Counted from the first letter of the stretch, positions 1 to 8,259 are shown. The stretch is 64,000 nucleotides of DNA from Streptomyces finlayi (GCF_014216315.1 NZ_CP045702.1:3038001-3102000), one strand, 5' to 3'. The notes: generated by a model not told the origin, from the letters alone. A program made the numbers and translations.

Positions 1-155
1 TGGCGGACGGTGTTAGCCATTCCGCGGAACTCGGGGCGGTCCTCCTTGACAACCGTGTCGTTCAGGCGCTTGAGCCCGAGCGAACGCAGGGTGTCACGGT
101 GGTTCTGCTTGCTACCGATGTACGACTTGGTCTGCGTGATCTTGAGGCGAGCCAT
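1..155 (-). CDS. rpmD: 50S ribosomal protein L30 (partial, runs off the left edge)
   Basis: Large-subunit ribosomal protein L30, last visible gene of the spc operon. The frame starts with ATG and reads MARLKITQTKSYIGSKQNHR, the typical L30 N-terminus, followed by the conserved TLRSLGLKRLNDTV stretch. About 51 codons are visible of roughly 60 expected; the C-terminus lies outside the window. Its ATG shares one base with the rpsE stop codon (TGATG), so translation is probably coupled to rpsE. Confidence 0.95.
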   Translation of the reverse strand, partial: MARLKITQTKSYIGSKQNHRDTLRSLGLKRLNDTVVKEDRPEFRGMANTVR

Positions 156-760
156 CAGACACCCGCTCCCGCAGCACGTGCACGCAGCAGAGCCGCGGGG
201 GCGACGTCCTCGAGGGGCAGACCACGGCGAGCCGCGATCTCCTCGGGACGCTGCAGGCCCTGAAGGGCCGCCACGGTCGCATGCACGATGTTGATCGGGT
301 TCGAAGAACCGAGCGACTTCGACAGGATGTCGTGAACGCCGGCGCACTCCAGAACGGCGCGCACCGGGCCACCCGCGATCACACCGGTACCGGGGGAAGC
401 AGGCTTGAGCAGAACGACGCCCGCAGCCTTCTCGCCCTGGATCGGGTGAGGGATGGTGCCCTGGATACGCGGAACCTTGAAGAAGCTCTTCTTGGCCTCT
501 TCAACGCCCTTGGCGATGGCCGCGGGAACTTCCTTGGCCTTGCCGTATCCGACACCGACGGTGCCGTCACCATCGCCTACCACGACAAGCGCGGTAAAGC
601 TGAAGCGACGACCACCCTTCACAACCTTGGCGACGCGGTTGATCGCGACGACGCGCTCGACGTACGCGGTCTTCTCGGCGGCAGGGCCACCGTCACGGCC
701 CTTCCGGTCCCGCCGCTCGCCGCCACCGGCACCGCTTCCGCGGCGCTGGGGTCCAGCCAT
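155..760 (-). CDS. rpsE: 30S ribosomal protein S5
   Basis: Small-subunit protein S5, which contacts the decoding region and helps translational accuracy. The 201-residue product has a Gly/Arg-rich N-terminal extension (about 33 residues), then the double-stranded-RNA-binding-like domain (VVKGGRRFSFTALVVVGDGD and GVGYGKAKEVP) and the C-terminal domain with GGPVRAVLECAGVHDILSKS. The basic N-terminal extension is usual in actinobacteria. It lies between rplR (47-nt gap) and rpmD (1-nt overlap). Confidence 0.97.
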   Translation of the reverse strand: MAGPQRRGSGAGGGERRDRKGRDGGPAAEKTAYVERVVAINRVAKVVKGGRRFSFTALVVVGDGDGTVGVGYGKAKEVPAAIAKGVEEAKKSFFKVPRIQGTIPHPIQGEKAAGVVLLKPASPGTGVIAGGPVRAVLECAGVHDILSKSLGSSNPINIVHATVAALQGLQRPEEIAARRGLPLEDVAPAALLRARAAGAGV

Positions 761-807
761 TGGAATTACCTCTCTCTGTTACGTCCGCTGTGCGTAGGAA
801 CCGGGGC

Positions 808-1191
808 TTAGAACTTCAGCCCGGCTTCACGGGCGGCGTCAGCCAGAGCGGCAATCCGCCCGGCGTACTGGTTACCACCGCGGTCAAACACGACGGCCTC
901 GACGCCTGCGGCCTTGGCGCGCTCGGCGACCAGGGCCCCGACCTGCTTGGCCAGGGCGCTCTTGTCACCCTCGCCACCACGGATGGAGGCGTCCAGGGTC
1001 GATGCCGAGGCGAGCGTGTGGCCCGCCACGTCGTCGATGACCTGAGCCACCATGTGGCGGTTGGAACGCGTCACAACCAGGCGCGGCCGCTCCGGCGAAC
1101 CGGAGATGTGCTTGCGGACGCGGATGTGGCGGCGCTTGAGGGCGGCACGCTTGTAGGCGTCACCCTTGGCGATCTTTACACCGTATGCCAT
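808..1191 (-). CDS. rplR: 50S ribosomal protein L18
   Basis: Large-subunit protein L18, a 5S rRNA-binding protein of the central protuberance; 127 residues is the normal length. The N-terminus MAYGVKIAKGDAYKRAALKR is basic, followed by the core RPRLVVTRSNRHMVAQVIDD and the C-terminal VVFDRGGNQYAGRIAALADA motif. Its ATG is 3 nt past the rplF stop, so it is tightly linked in the spc operon. Confidence 0.97.
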   Translation of the reverse strand: MAYGVKIAKGDAYKRAALKRRHIRVRKHISGSPERPRLVVTRSNRHMVAQVIDDVAGHTLASASTLDASIRGGEGDKSALAKQVGALVAERAKAAGVEAVVFDRGGNQYAGRIAALADAAREAGLKF

Positions 1192-1194
1192 GGC

Positions 1195-1734
1195 TTACTT
1201 ACCCGCCTTTCCGACCTTGCGGCGGACAACCTCGCCGGCGTACTTGACGCCCTTGGCCTTGTACGGGTCCGGCTTCCGCAGCTTGCGGATCTTCGCGGAG
1301 ACCTCGCCGACCTTCTGCTTGTCGATGCCCTCGACACTGAACTTCGTGGGCGACTCGACCTTGAAGGTGATGCCTTCAGGGGCCTCGATGAGGATCGGGT
1401 GGCTGTAGCCCAGGGCGAACTCCAGGTTGGAGCCCTTCGCCTGAACTCGGTAACCGACACCGCTGATCTCGAGCGCCTTGCTGTATCCCGCGGTCACGCC
1501 GGTGATCATGTTCGCCACCAGCGTGCGGGACAGGCCGTGAAGGGCCTTGTTCTGACGCTCGTCGTTAGGGCGGACGACGCTGAGCACGCCGTCCTCACCC
1601 TTGGTGACCTCGATCGGCGCGGCGACGGTGTGCGAGAGGGTGCCCTTGGGGCCCTTCACCGCTACCGTGCGGCCATCGATGGTGACGTCCACACCGGCGG
1701 GAACCTGGATGGGGAGCTTGCCGATTCGCGACAT
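1195..1734 (-). CDS. rplF: 50S ribosomal protein L6
   Basis: Large-subunit protein L6, which sits near the GTPase-associated centre and sarcin-ricin loop; 179 residues. It opens MSRIGKLPIQVPAGVDVTID and has the two tandem L6 folds, ending with the signature RKPDPYKAKGVKYAGEVVRR. It lies 21 nt after rpsH and 3 nt before rplR. Confidence 0.97.
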   Translation of the reverse strand: MSRIGKLPIQVPAGVDVTIDGRTVAVKGPKGTLSHTVAAPIEVTKGEDGVLSVVRPNDERQNKALHGLSRTLVANMITGVTAGYSKALEISGVGYRVQAKGSNLEFALGYSHPILIEAPEGITFKVESPTKFSVEGIDKQKVGEVSAKIRKLRKPDPYKAKGVKYAGEVVRRKVGKAGK

Positions 1735-1755
1735 GAGCTATTCCTCCGTTCCCGA

Positions 1756-2154
1756 CTACCAGACGTAGGCGAGGACTTCCCCACCTACGCCCTTCTTGCT
1801 GGCCTGCTGGCCGGTCAGGAGACCGTGGGACGTGGAGATGATCGCCACGCCCAGGCCGCCGAGAACCTTCGGCAGATTGGTGGACTTTGCGTATACACGC
1901 AGACCCGGCTTCGAAATCCGCTTGATGCCGGCGATCGAGCGCTCGCGGTTCGGGCCGAACTTCAGCTCGAGAACGAGGCTCTTGCCGACCTCGGCGTCCT
2001 CGACCTTCCAGCCGGTGATGAAGCCCTCCTGCTGGAGGATCTCCGCGATGTGCGACTTGATCTTGCTGTGCGGCATTGCGACATCGTCGTGATACGCCGA
2101 GTTCGCGTTGCGCAGACGAGTGAGCATGTCTGCGATGGGATCAGTCATGGTCAT
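1756..2154 (-). CDS. rpsH: 30S ribosomal protein S8
   Basis: Small-subunit protein S8, a primary 16S rRNA binder; 132 residues. It starts MTMTDPIADMLTRLRNANSA (an internal ATG two codons later is an alternative) and ends with the S8 signature around STSHGLLTGQQASKKGVGGE. In E. coli S8 is the autogenous repressor of spc. Here an unusually long 224-nt gap separates rpsH from rpsZ, upstream in transcription order. Confidence 0.97.
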   Translation of the reverse strand: MTMTDPIADMLTRLRNANSAYHDDVAMPHSKIKSHIAEILQQEGFITGWKVEDAEVGKSLVLELKFGPNRERSIAGIKRISKPGLRVYAKSTNLPKVLGGLGVAIISTSHGLLTGQQASKKGVGGEVLAYVW

Positions 2155-2378
2155 GAGTTGGCCTTCGGCCTCTCTCGCCGGGGTTTCCTGTATGCGCCAT
2201 CCCTCTCCCCACTCAGTGGCGGGACGGGTGCGGTGCGGGGACCTACGGCGTAGTAAGTCGGTCTAGGGCGGCAGGCGCCCAACCCCACAAGCCTACGGCA
2301 TGTAAGGCGGGGCTCCTGCCGACCAGATACTTACCGAGAGTCTCCGGGTATTCCCAACGCCCAAAGGGCGAAGGAGAA
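2155..2378 (-). other. Long intercistronic gap in the spc operon with inverted and direct repeats
   Basis: This stretch between rpsZ and rpsH holds no credible gene, while most neighbouring spc gaps are 0-50 nt. Two related segments, cctacggcgtagtaag near 2244 and cctacggcatgtaagg near 2292, form a direct repeat, and each is an imperfect palindrome (CCTAC...GTAAG). A short cgcccaaagggcg hairpin lies near 2361. It could hold an internal promoter or a control element for rpsH; the sequence alone does not decide. Confidence 0.45.
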
Positions 2379-2564
2379 TTACCAGGAGCTCTTGGTCACG
2401 CCCGGCAGCTCGCCACGGTGAGCCATCTCACGAAGGCACACGCGGCACAGGCCGAACTTGCGGTAGACGGAGTGGGGCCGGCCGCAGCGCTGGCAGCGGG
2501 TGTACCCGCGCACGCCGAACTTCGGCTTGCGGGCGGCCTTAGCGATCAGAGCCTTCTTCGCCAC
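2379..2564 (-). CDS. rpsZ: 30S ribosomal protein S14, zinc-binding type Z
   Basis: Small-subunit protein S14 of the short, zinc-containing class (61 residues). The zinc ligands are Cys24, Cys27, Cys40 and Cys43 in YTRCQRCG and LCRVCLRE. The start is GTG. Streptomyces usually carries a second, zinc-free S14 elsewhere under Zur control, so this is the zinc-replete form. It follows rplE by 2 nt. Confidence 0.96.
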   Translation of the reverse strand: MAKKALIAKAARKPKFGVRGYTRCQRCGRPHSVYRKFGLCRVCLREMAHRGELPGVTKSSW

Positions 2565-2566
2565 GG

Positions 2567-3124
2567 TCAGTTCTCCTTGAACGGGAAGCCGAGGTGACGA
2601 AGGAGGGCACGACCCTCGTCGTCGTTGGTCGCCGTGGTGACCACGGTGATGTCCATGCCCCGGACCCGGTCGATCTTGTCCTGGTCGATCTCGTGGAACA
2701 TGACCTGCTCCGTGAGACCGAAGGTGTAGTTGCCACGGCCGTCGAACTGCTTCGGCGACAGGCCGCGGAAGTCACGGATACGCGGAAGCGCGAGCGACAG
2801 CGTACGGTCCAGGAACTCCCACATGCGGTCACCACGAAGGGTGACGTGGCAGCCGATCGGCTGCCCCTCGCGCAGCTTGAACTGCGCGATCGACTTGCGG
2901 GCCTTGGTGACGGCCGGCTTCTGACCGGTGATCGTGGTGAGGTCCTTGACGGCCCCGTCGATCAGCTTGGAGTCGCGGGCGGCGTCGCCCACACCCATGT
3001 TGACCACGATCTTGACCAGACCGGGAACCTGCATGACGTTCTCGAAGGAGAACTCCTCACGCAGCTTGCCGGCGATTTCCTCGCGGTAGCGCGTCTTGAG
3101 ACGCGGCGCTGTGGTGGTAGTCAT
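2567..3124 (-). CDS. rplE: 50S ribosomal protein L5
   Basis: Large-subunit protein L5, which binds 5S rRNA and contacts P-site tRNA; 185 residues. It shows QVPGLVKIVVNMGVGDAARD, the SIAQFKLREGQPIGCHVTLR core and the RDFRGLSPKQFDGRGNYTFG signature. Its ATG overlaps the rplX TGA by one base, implying coupled translation. Confidence 0.97.
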   Translation of the reverse strand: MTTTTAPRLKTRYREEIAGKLREEFSFENVMQVPGLVKIVVNMGVGDAARDSKLIDGAVKDLTTITGQKPAVTKARKSIAQFKLREGQPIGCHVTLRGDRMWEFLDRTLSLALPRIRDFRGLSPKQFDGRGNYTFGLTEQVMFHEIDQDKIDRVRGMDITVVTTATNDDEGRALLRHLGFPFKEN

Positions 3125-3447
3125 CAGATGTCCTCACCGGTGCGCTTGGCAACACGGATCTTGTTGCCCTCGTCGTCAAAGCGGTAACCGACGCGAGTAA
3201 CGACCTTGTTGCCGTCCTTCTCAACAACCAGCTGCACGTTGCTGACGTGGACGGGAGCCTCGGTCGTCACAATGCCACCGGTCTGCGAACCGCGAGCGGT
3301 CTGACCGGCCTTCGTGTGCTTCTTGACCCGGTTGACACCCTCGACGAGGACGCGGTCCTGAGCAGGGTAGGCAACGATGACCTTGCCCTGCTTGCCCTTG
3401 TCCTTACCGGTGATGACCTGAACCAGGTCGCCCTTCTTGATCTTCAT
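3124..3447 (-). CDS. rplX: 50S ribosomal protein L24
   Basis: Large-subunit assembly initiator L24, 107 residues. The N-terminal KOW motif reads KKGDLVQVITGKDKGKQGKV, and the family's VEGVNRVKKHTK segment follows. It is 2 nt downstream of rplN and overlaps rplE. Confidence 0.97.
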   Translation of the reverse strand: MKIKKGDLVQVITGKDKGKQGKVIVAYPAQDRVLVEGVNRVKKHTKAGQTARGSQTGGIVTTEAPVHVSNVQLVVEKDGNKVVTRVGYRFDDEGNKIRVAKRTGEDI

Positions 3448-3449
3448 GC

Positions 3450-3818
3450 TTACAGCACCTCCGGCGCGAGCGAGATGATCTTCATGAACTTCTTCTCGCG
3501 CAGCTCACGGCCCACCGGGCCGAAGATACGGGTGCCGCGGGGGTCGCCGTCGTTCTTCAGAATGACGGCAGCGTTCTCGTCGAAGCGGATGTACGAGCCA
3601 TCCTGACGACGACGCTCCTTGACGGTGCGAACGATGACGGCCTTGACGACGTCACCCTTCTTCACGTTGCCACCGGGGATCGCATCCTTGACGGTGGCGA
3701 CGATGACGTCACCGATGCCCGCGTAGCGGCGACCCGAGCCACCGAGAACACGGATGGTGAGAATTTCCTTCGCACCCGTGTTGTCGGCGACACGAAGTCG
3801 CGACTCCTGCTGGATCAC
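3450..3818 (-). CDS. rplN: 50S ribosomal protein L14
   Basis: Large-subunit protein L14, part of the intersubunit bridge region; 122 residues, GTG start. It shows MIQQESRLRVADNTGAKEIL and the signature GDVIVATVKDAIPGGNVKKG. It begins the spc gene group. A 106-nt gap with two hairpins separates it from rpsQ, the last S10-group gene. Confidence 0.97.
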   Translation of the reverse strand: MIQQESRLRVADNTGAKEILTIRVLGGSGRRYAGIGDVIVATVKDAIPGGNVKKGDVVKAVIVRTVKERRRQDGSYIRFDENAAVILKNDGDPRGTRIFGPVGRELREKKFMKIISLAPEVL

Positions 3819-3850
3819 GTCTATCTCCTGATCGTCTGCCGGTTCCCGGC

Positions 3851-3922
3851 GGGGGTCACTCCGTTACGGAGCGGACCCCCACCGAGCCTGGCGGAACTGT
3901 CCTGAGGGGAAACCCCCTCAGG
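3851..3922 (-). terminator. Two hairpins between rpsQ and rplN
   Basis: The rpsQ-rplN gap holds two stem-loops. One spans 3851-3880 (outer stem gggggtc/gaccccc, inner stem ctccg/cggag). The second spans 3901-3922 (cctgagggg/cccctcagg with a 4-nt loop). Neither has a U-tract. They may be a partial terminator or a processing signal at the S10/spc boundary. Confidence 0.5.
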
Positions 3923-3924
3923 GA

Positions 3925-4209
3925 TTACTTGGCCTTCTCGAGGATCTCGACGATGCGCCACCGCTTCGACGCGGACAGCGGCCGCGTCTCCATGATGATC
4001 ACACGGTCGCCGACGCCGGCAGAGTTCTGCTCGTCGTGGGCCTTGAGCTTGTTCGTACGGCGGATGACCTTGCCGTACAGCGCGTGCTTGACGCGGTCCT
4101 CGACAGCGACGACGACGGTCTTGTCCATCTTGTCGCTGACGACGAGACCCTCACGGGTCTTGCGGAAACCGCGCTGCTCAGTCGTCTCAGTCACATTCTT
4201 CTCGCTCAT
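3925..4209 (-). CDS. rpsQ: 30S ribosomal protein S17
   Basis: Small-subunit primary rRNA-binding protein S17, 94 residues. An acidic, charged N-terminal extension of about 15 residues precedes the OB-fold core LVVSDKMDKTVVVAVEDRVK, then GDRVIIMETRPLSASKRWR. Its ATG overlaps the rpmC stop codon by one base. Confidence 0.97.
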   Translation of the reverse strand: MSEKNVTETTEQRGFRKTREGLVVSDKMDKTVVVAVEDRVKHALYGKVIRRTNKLKAHDEQNSAGVGDRVIIMETRPLSASKRWRIVEILEKAK

Positions 4210-4433
4210 CAGACGCTCTCCACCGTCTCGATGCCGAGCTCGCGCTCGCGCATCAGGGTGTAGATCCGGGCGATGTCCTTACGGACGGACTTGAGCCGAC
4301 CGTGGTTCTCGAGCTGGCCCGTCGCCGCCTGGAAGCGGAGGTTGAACAGCTCTTCCTTGGCCTCGCGGAGCTTGTTGAGGAGCTCCTCGTTGCCCAGTTC
4401 GCGCAGCTCGGACGCCTTGGTACCGGCCGACAT
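4209..4433 (-). CDS. rpmC: 50S ribosomal protein L29
   Basis: Large-subunit protein L29 at the nascent peptide tunnel exit, near the trigger factor and SRP docking site. The product is 74 residues: MSAGTKASELRELGNEELLN, then the KEELFNLRFQAATGQLEN core. I chose the ATG that overlaps the rplP stop (TGATG). A GTG one codon upstream would give one extra Met. Confidence 0.95.
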   Translation of the reverse strand: MSAGTKASELRELGNEELLNKLREAKEELFNLRFQAATGQLENHGRLKSVRKDIARIYTLMRERELGIETVESV

Positions 4434-4852
4434 CACGACTCACCTGCCTCGCGCCGAACGATCCGGCACTTCATCGGAAGCTTGTGAGCAGCGCGGGTAA
4501 GCGCCTCACGAGCAATCTTCTCGTTCGGGTAGGACAGCTCGAACATCACGCGACCCGGCTTGACGTTCGCGATCCACCACTCGGGAGAACCCTTACCGGA
4601 ACCCATGCGGGTCTCGGCAGGCTTCTTCGTCAGGGGGCGGTCCGGATAAATGTTGATCCAGACCTTCCCGCCACGCTTGATGTGGCGGGTCATCGCGATA
4701 CGAGCTGCCTCGATCTGGCGGTTCGTCACGTACGCCGGGGACAGCGCCTGGATGCCGTACTCGCCGAACGCAACCTGCGTGCCACCCTTGGACATTCCGC
4801 TGCGCTTCGGGTGGTGCTGCTTGCGGTGCTTGACCCTACGGGGGATCAGCAT
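4433..4852 (-). CDS. rplP: 50S ribosomal protein L16
   Basis: Large-subunit protein L16, which organises the A-site side of the peptidyl transferase centre and stabilises tRNA; 139 residues. It begins MLIPRRVKHRKQHHPKRSGM and has the AFGEYGIQALSPAYVTNRQI and RMGSGKGSPEWWIANVKPGR signatures. It is 5 nt downstream of rpsC. Confidence 0.97.
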   Translation of the reverse strand: MLIPRRVKHRKQHHPKRSGMSKGGTQVAFGEYGIQALSPAYVTNRQIEAARIAMTRHIKRGGKVWINIYPDRPLTKKPAETRMGSGKGSPEWWIANVKPGRVMFELSYPNEKIAREALTRAAHKLPMKCRIVRREAGES

Positions 4853-4857
4853 TTCGG

Positions 4858-5709
4858 TCAGGCCTCCGTTCCGGTGCTCTCAGCCGGAGCAGCGGCGACG
4901 GGAGCGTCGGCCTTGGGGGCCTCCGCTGCCGGCGCGGACTGCTGCGGCTTGCGGCCTCCGCGACCGCCACGCTCGCCGCCACCACCGCTGCCACTGCGGC
5001 CACCGCGGCCGGCGGGGCGCTCAGCGCCACGGGCCGGACGGTTGCCGGCACGGGCTGCGGCGTTCTCGGCGCGGACCTCGGCGATGTTCTTGACGTCGCC
5101 CTTGTAGATCCAGACCTTCACGCCGATACGGCCGAAGGTCGTCTTGGCCTCGAAGAAGCCGTAGTCCACGTTCGCGCGGAGCGTGTGCAGGGGCACGCGG
5201 CCCTCGCGGTAGAACTCCGAGCGGGACATCTCGGCGCCGCCGAGGCGACCGCCGCACTGGATCTTGATGCCCTTGGCGCCGGCCTTCATCGTGCTCTGCA
5301 TGCTCTTACGCATCGCACGACGGAAGGAGACACGGGAGGAGAGCTGCTCGGCGACGGCCTGGGCCACCAGCTGAGCGTCCACCTCGGGGTTCTTGACCTC
5401 GAGGATGTTCAGCTGGACCTGCTTGCCGGTCAGCTTCTCCAGCTCGCCACGGATGCGGTCGGCCTCGGCGCCACGGCGACCGATGACGATGCCCGGGCGG
5501 GCGGTGTGGATGTCGACACGGACGCGGTCGCGGGTGCGCTCGATCTCAACCTTCGAGATACCGGCACGCTCCATGCCCTTCGTCATCATGCGACGAATGG
5601 CAACGTCTTCCTTGACGTAGTCCGCGTACAGCTTGTCGGCGTACCAACGGGACTTGAAGTCCGTGGTAATGCCGAGCCGGAACCCATGCGGGTTAACCTT
5701 CTGGCCCAT
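4858..5709 (-). CDS. rpsC: 30S ribosomal protein S3
   Basis: Small-subunit protein S3 at the mRNA entry tunnel, 283 residues. The N-terminal domain MGQKVNPHGFRLGITTDFKS is followed by the KH domain (GIVIGRRGAEADRIRGELEK) and the C-terminal GRLGGAEMSRSEFYREGRVP signature. The final 65 or so residues are a Gly/Arg then Ala/Pro-rich low-complexity tail, usual in actinobacterial S3. It overlaps rplV by one base. Confidence 0.97.
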   Translation of the reverse strand: MGQKVNPHGFRLGITTDFKSRWYADKLYADYVKEDVAIRRMMTKGMERAGISKVEIERTRDRVRVDIHTARPGIVIGRRGAEADRIRGELEKLTGKQVQLNILEVKNPEVDAQLVAQAVAEQLSSRVSFRRAMRKSMQSTMKAGAKGIKIQCGGRLGGAEMSRSEFYREGRVPLHTLRANVDYGFFEAKTTFGRIGVKVWIYKGDVKNIAEVRAENAAARAGNRPARGAERPAGRGGRSGSGGGGERGGRGGRKPQQSAPAAEAPKADAPVAAAPAESTGTEA

Positions 5710-6056
5710 TACCGGGTTCCTTCCTTGCTGCTGACGACCACGGTGATGTGGCTGGTCCGCTTACGGATCCGGTAGGCACGGCCCTGAGCACGCGGTCGGA
5801 ACCGCTTCAGGGTCGGGCCCTCGTCCACGTACGCCTCGCTGATGACCAGCGAAGAGGCGTCAGGGTGGTCGTAGTTGTGTGCAGCGTTGGCAATGGCGCT
5901 GTCAAGCACCTTGCCAACCGGCACGCTCGCGGCCTGCGGGGCGAAACGCAGGACCGCCTGAGCCTCCGTGGCATCCATGCCACGGATGAGGTCCACCACT
6001 CGGCGGGCCTTCATGGGCGTGACGCGGATGTACCGCGCCTGGGCCCTGGCTTCCAT
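5709..6056 (-). CDS. rplV: 50S ribosomal protein L22
   Basis: Large-subunit protein L22, which lines the exit tunnel and is a site of macrolide resistance mutations. From MEARAQARYIRVTPMKARRV it is 115 residues and ends RAYRIRKRTSHITVVVSSKE plus GTR. This ATG has a GAAGGGA ribosome-binding site 5 nt upstream. In-frame starts at 6080 and 6092 would add 8-12 residues with weaker sites. It carries no obvious beta-hairpin deletion. Confidence 0.94.
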   Translation of the reverse strand: MEARAQARYIRVTPMKARRVVDLIRGMDATEAQAVLRFAPQAASVPVGKVLDSAIANAAHNYDHPDASSLVISEAYVDEGPTLKRFRPRAQGRAYRIRKRTSHITVVVSSKEGTR

Positions 6057-6098
6057 GGTTGTCCCTTCGGTGTTAGTCATAGTCGTTTCCACCCCGCG

Positions 6099-6380
6099 CT
6101 AGCGGCGCTTCGACTTCCGGTCGTCCTTGACGTGGCCGCGGAAGGTGCGAGTCGGCGAGAACTCGCCGAGCTTGTGGCCGACCATCGACTCGGTGACGAA
6201 CACCGGGACATGGATCTTGCCGTTGTGCACCGCGATGGTGTGACCCAGCATGGCCGGGACGATCATCGAGCGACGGGACCAGGTCTTGATGACGTTCTTG
6301 GTACCTGCGTCGTTCTGTACGTCCACCTTCTTGATGAGGTGGCCGTCGACGAAGGGCCCCTTCTTGAGACTGCGCGGCAT
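6099..6380 (-). CDS. rpsS: 30S ribosomal protein S19
   Basis: Small-subunit protein S19 of the head, which contacts the L5 bridge; 93 residues. It starts MPRSLKKGPFVDGHLIKKVD and has WSRRSMIVPAMLGHTIAVHN and GHKLGEFSPTRTFRGHVKDD. It lies 12 nt after rplB. Confidence 0.97.
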   Translation of the reverse strand: MPRSLKKGPFVDGHLIKKVDVQNDAGTKNVIKTWSRRSMIVPAMLGHTIAVHNGKIHVPVFVTESMVGHKLGEFSPTRTFRGHVKDDRKSKRR

Positions 6381-6392
6381 CTAAACCCGCTC

Positions 6393-7229
6393 CTAGCGCT
6401 TCTTGTTCGTCTTGCGGCGGCGGACGATGTACTTGCTCGATGCCTTCTTCGGCGAGCGAGTACGACCCTCCTTCTGACCCCACGGCGAGACCGGGTGACG
6501 TCCACCGGAGGTCTTGCCTTCACCACCACCGTGCGGGTGGTCAACCGGGTTCATCGCGACACCGCGGACGGTCGGGCGAACGCCCTTCCAGCGCATACGG
6601 CCGGCCTTGCCCCAGTTGATGTTCGACTGCTCGGCGTTGCCGACCTCACCAATGGTGGCGCGGCAGCGGGCGTCGACCAGCCGGATCTCTCCGGACGGCA
6701 TACGAAGGTGGGCCATGGTGCCCTCCTTCGCCAGCAGCTGCACGGAAGTACCCGCGGAACGGGCGAACTTCGCGCCGCCGCCGGGCCGAAGCTCGATGGC
6801 GTGGATGGTCGTACCGACCGGGATGTTGCGCAGCGCGAGGTTGTTGCCCGGCTTGATGTCTGCGGCCGGACCGTTCTCGACACGGTCACCCTGCGACAGG
6901 CCACGCGGGGCGACGATGTAACGCTTCTCGCCGTCCGCGTAGTGCAGCAGCGCGATGCGCGCGGTGCGGTTCGGGTCGTACTCGATGTGCGCGACCTTGG
7001 CCGGCACGCCGTCCTTGTCGTGACGACGGAAGTCGATCACACGGTAGGCGCGCTTGTGTCCGCCACCCTGGTGGCGAACAGTGATCCGACCGGCGTTGTT
7101 ACGGCCGCCCTTGCTGTGCAGGGGGCGGACCAGCGACTTCTCCGGCGTGGACCGCGTGATCTCGACAAAGTCGGCGACGCTGGAGCCACGACGGCCCGGG
7201 GTCGTCGGCTTGTACTTGCGGATTCCCAT
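6393..7229 (-). CDS. rplB: 50S ribosomal protein L2
   Basis: Large-subunit protein L2, needed for subunit association and peptidyl transferase activity; 278 residues. It starts MGIRKYKPTTPGRRGSSVAD. The catalytically important region MNPVDHPHGGGEGKTSGGRH lies near residue 230, and the basic C-terminus is SSKYIVRRRKTNKKR. It is 40 nt downstream of rplW. Confidence 0.97.
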   Translation of the reverse strand: MGIRKYKPTTPGRRGSSVADFVEITRSTPEKSLVRPLHSKGGRNNAGRITVRHQGGGHKRAYRVIDFRRHDKDGVPAKVAHIEYDPNRTARIALLHYADGEKRYIVAPRGLSQGDRVENGPAADIKPGNNLALRNIPVGTTIHAIELRPGGGAKFARSAGTSVQLLAKEGTMAHLRMPSGEIRLVDARCRATIGEVGNAEQSNINWGKAGRMRWKGVRPTVRGVAMNPVDHPHGGGEGKTSGGRHPVSPWGQKEGRTRSPKKASSKYIVRRRKTNKKR

Positions 7230-7269
7230 TTCTCAGTCCTCGTCCGATTCCGGACGATCCAGACCGCCG

Positions 7270-7605
7270 TTAGGCGGTCGGACCGCCGAAGATGTCGATA
7301 CGGTCGCCCTCGGCAAGGGTCACGATGGCGCGCTTGGTGTCAGCGCGCTTGCCGAAGCCGGTCTTGGTGCGCTTGCGCTTACCCTGCCGGTTGATCGTGT
7401 TGACCCCGGTGACCTTGACCGAGAAGACCGCTTCCACGGCCTGCTTGATCTGGGTCTTGTTGGAGCCGGGCGCGACGATGAACGTGTACTTGTTCTCGTC
7501 GAGCAGCGCGTAGCTCTTCTCGGAGACAACCGGCTTGACGAGAACGTCACGCGGGTCCGAGTAGGTCTTGCTCGTGATGGTGCTGGTAACGGTCGCCTCG
7601 CTCAT
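7270..7605 (-). CDS. rplW: 50S ribosomal protein L23
   Basis: Large-subunit protein L23, the tunnel-exit docking site for trigger factor and SRP; 111 residues. It has DVLVKPVVSEKSYALLDENK and KVTGVNTINRQGKRKRTKTG. Its start overlaps the rplD stop (TGATG). Confidence 0.96.
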   Translation of the reverse strand: MSEATVTSTITSKTYSDPRDVLVKPVVSEKSYALLDENKYTFIVAPGSNKTQIKQAVEAVFSVKVTGVNTINRQGKRKRTKTGFGKRADTKRAIVTLAEGDRIDIFGGPTA

Positions 7606-8255
7606 CAGGCGTCGCTCCCTTCGGTCTCAGCGGTCTGGGGGCCAGACACGAAGGACTCGAAAGCGGCCTGAGTGAAGACCACGTCGTCAGAGACGATCAC
7701 GTCGTACGTGTTCAGCTGGCCCGGCTCCAGGATGTGCACCTGGGGCAGGTTGCGTGCGGACAGCCACGCGGCCTCGTCGGCGCGGTCGACGACCAGGAGC
7801 ACGTTCGCACGCTCCGAGATCTTGCCGAGCAGCGTCTTCGCGGCCTTCGTGGAAACTCCACCCTCGACCACGCCGGTGACGACGTGGATGCGGGAGTGAC
7901 GCGCCCGGTCGGAGAGGGCACCGCGGAGAGCGGCGGCCTTCATCTTCTTCGGGGTGCGCTGCGAGTAGTCGCGCGGCTTCGGGCCGTGGACGACGCCACC
8001 GCCCACGAACTGCGGCGCACGGGTCGAACCCTGGCGGGCGCGGCCGGTGCCCTTCTGGCGGTAAGGCTTACGGCCACCACCACGGACTTCACCGCGGCGC
8101 TTGGTCGAGTGCGTGCCCTGACGGGCAGCTGCCAGCTGTGCGACAACGACCTGGTGGATCAGCGGAACGCTGGTCTTCGCGTCGAAGATCTCCGCGGGGA
8201 GCTCGACGGTACCGGCCTTGTCGCCTGCCGGCGAAAGGATGTCAATGGTGCTCAT
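7605..8255 (-). CDS. rplD: 50S ribosomal protein L4
   Basis: Large-subunit protein L4. In E. coli it is also the autogenous repressor of the S10 operon; no such leader target is evident here. The start is the ATG giving MSTIDILSPAGDKAGTVELP (216 residues), 4 nt past the rplC stop; the longer open frame upstream overlaps rplC. It has the tunnel-loop segment KPYRQKGTGRARQGSTRAPQ. Confidence 0.96.
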   Translation of the reverse strand: MSTIDILSPAGDKAGTVELPAEIFDAKTSVPLIHQVVVAQLAAARQGTHSTKRRGEVRGGGRKPYRQKGTGRARQGSTRAPQFVGGGVVHGPKPRDYSQRTPKKMKAAALRGALSDRARHSRIHVVTGVVEGGVSTKAAKTLLGKISERANVLLVVDRADEAAWLSARNLPQVHILEPGQLNTYDVIVSDDVVFTQAAFESFVSGPQTAETEGSDA

Positions 8256-8259
8256 TACC

